From Clostridia bacterium (GTDB lineage: Bacteria; Bacillota; Clostridia; Oscillospirales; CAG-382): 13,446 nucleotides of DNA. The stretch lies in assembly GCA_900754535.1 (NCBI GenBank), contig CAAEDF010000171.1, forward strand, positions 1 through 13,446, written 5' to 3'. Made by a program: the position numbers and the translations under genes. Shown piece by piece: positions 13,025-13,446 of the stretch (position 1 is its first letter; each line of letters opens with the position of its first letter). Under the pieces are notes generated by a model that saw nothing but the letters and a program-made list of their open reading frames with translations, had not been told where the DNA came from and ran no database searches.

Positions 13025-13446
13025 ATGAAAAAAGAAAAAAAGATAAAGACAAACGCCATGCGGATGCTTGACGAAACGTGCATGGAATACGAATTGCTTA
13101 CATACGAGGCGGACGAAAGCGATCTTTCGGCCGTACACGCCGCCCGTACGCTCGGGCTCGATCCCGCGGAGGTTTTCAAAACGCTTGTGGTCCGCGGGGA
13201 CCGGACCGGATTTGTCGTCGCCTGTATACCGGCGGCCGCTTCTCTTGATCTCAAAGCGCTTGCCAGGGAAAGCGGCAACAAAAGCGCGGCAATGATCCAT
13301 GTGAAGGAGCTGCCGGAGATAACCGGCTATATCCGCGGCGGATGCAGCCCTATAGGCATGAAAAAGCGCTTTCCGGTGTTTGTCGATTCCTCCGCCGCCG
13401 GAAAGGTCCGCATTGCCGTCTCGGCGGGCCGCAGGGGAGCGCAGCT
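13025..13446 (+). CDS. YbaK/EbsC-type Cys-tRNA(Pro) deacylase (5' part)
   Basis: The first 140 residues of a gene that runs off the window; about 15-20 residues should be missing, given a family length near 155-160. YbaK proteins hydrolyse cysteine wrongly attached to tRNA-Pro by prolyl-tRNA synthetase. Hallmarks seen: KTNAMRMLD (8-16), VFKTLVV (50-56; Lys52 corresponds to the conserved catalytic-site lysine), and GGCSPIGMKKRFP (105-117), followed by AVSAGRRG. The start ATG 13025 is preceded only by a weak GGAC about 14 nt upstream, so initiation may be poor or the leader may matter. The N terminus is very Lys-rich (MKKEKKIKTN). It lies 56 nt after ddh, and read-through from ddh is likely. 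The symbol ybaK is used for the family, with EbsC as an alternative. Confidence 0.92.
   Translation, partial: MKKEKKIKTNAMRMLDETCMEYELLTYEADESDLSAVHAARTLGLDPAEVFKTLVVRGDRTGFVVACIPAAASLDLKALARESGNKSAAMIHVKELPEITGYIRGGCSPIGMKKRFPVFVDSSAAGKVRIAVSAGRRGAQ

Noticed and set aside
1..13446. Mobile elements, CRISPR arrays, tRNA or rRNA genes, phage or defence genes
   Set aside because: No transposase, direct-repeat array, terminal repeats or RNA gene was seen; all gaps are short and the genes are core housekeeping.

Overview
The window is a gene-dense, GC-rich (high-50s percent by eye) piece of bacterial chromosome. All 14 genes I can support lie on the + strand, and the last is cut by the window edge. 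The gene set (ScpA/ScpB, a DUF2953 protein followed by GerW/YtfJ, a DacF/DacB-type carboxypeptidase, an RsuA/RluB-type pseudouridine synthase, and YhbY-NadD-YqeK-RsfS) is the standard core synteny of Firmicutes, especially Clostridia. Meso-diaminopimelate dehydrogenase fits that too. The mix of high GC with frequent ATA isoleucine codons is typical of uncultured gut Clostridia; that placement is an inference. I see no mobile element, CRISPR array, rRNA, tRNA, phage gene or defence gene. I found no evidence for a new multi-gene system; the points of interest are mostly regulatory sites and departures from the usual synteny.

Layout. 1-194: leader region with a good sigma-A promoter and two RNA hairpins ahead of gpmI (glycolysis). 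1848-5135: a tight run of M50 site-2-type protease, scpA, scpB (condensin partners), DUF2953 and gerW (sporulation/germination family). 5136-5363: the longest gap (228 bp), with two perfect 12-bp palindromes around a TATAAT box. 5364-7289: D-Ala-D-Ala carboxypeptidase and 23S rRNA pseudouridine synthase. 7371-9230: yhbY, nadD, yqeK, rsfS, the last three joined by 1-4 nt overlaps (ribosome assembly, NAD synthesis, dinucleotide hydrolysis). 9364-11760: leuS. 11761-11975: structured leader with a candidate promoter. 11976-12968: ddh, the one-step route to meso-DAP for peptidoglycan and lysine. 13025-end: 5' part of a ybaK-type Cys-tRNA(Pro) deacylase. No stretch over 300 bases lacks a gene.

Taken together the genes serve growth housekeeping: chromosome segregation, ribosome maturation and translation fidelity, wall precursor synthesis and trimming, NAD and glycolysis. 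Three genes (scpB, dacF, nadD) appear to start with TTG. I see no clear hairpin-plus-T-run terminator in any gap, so transcription may run through much of the window, with likely fresh starts before gpmI, ddh and perhaps dacF.
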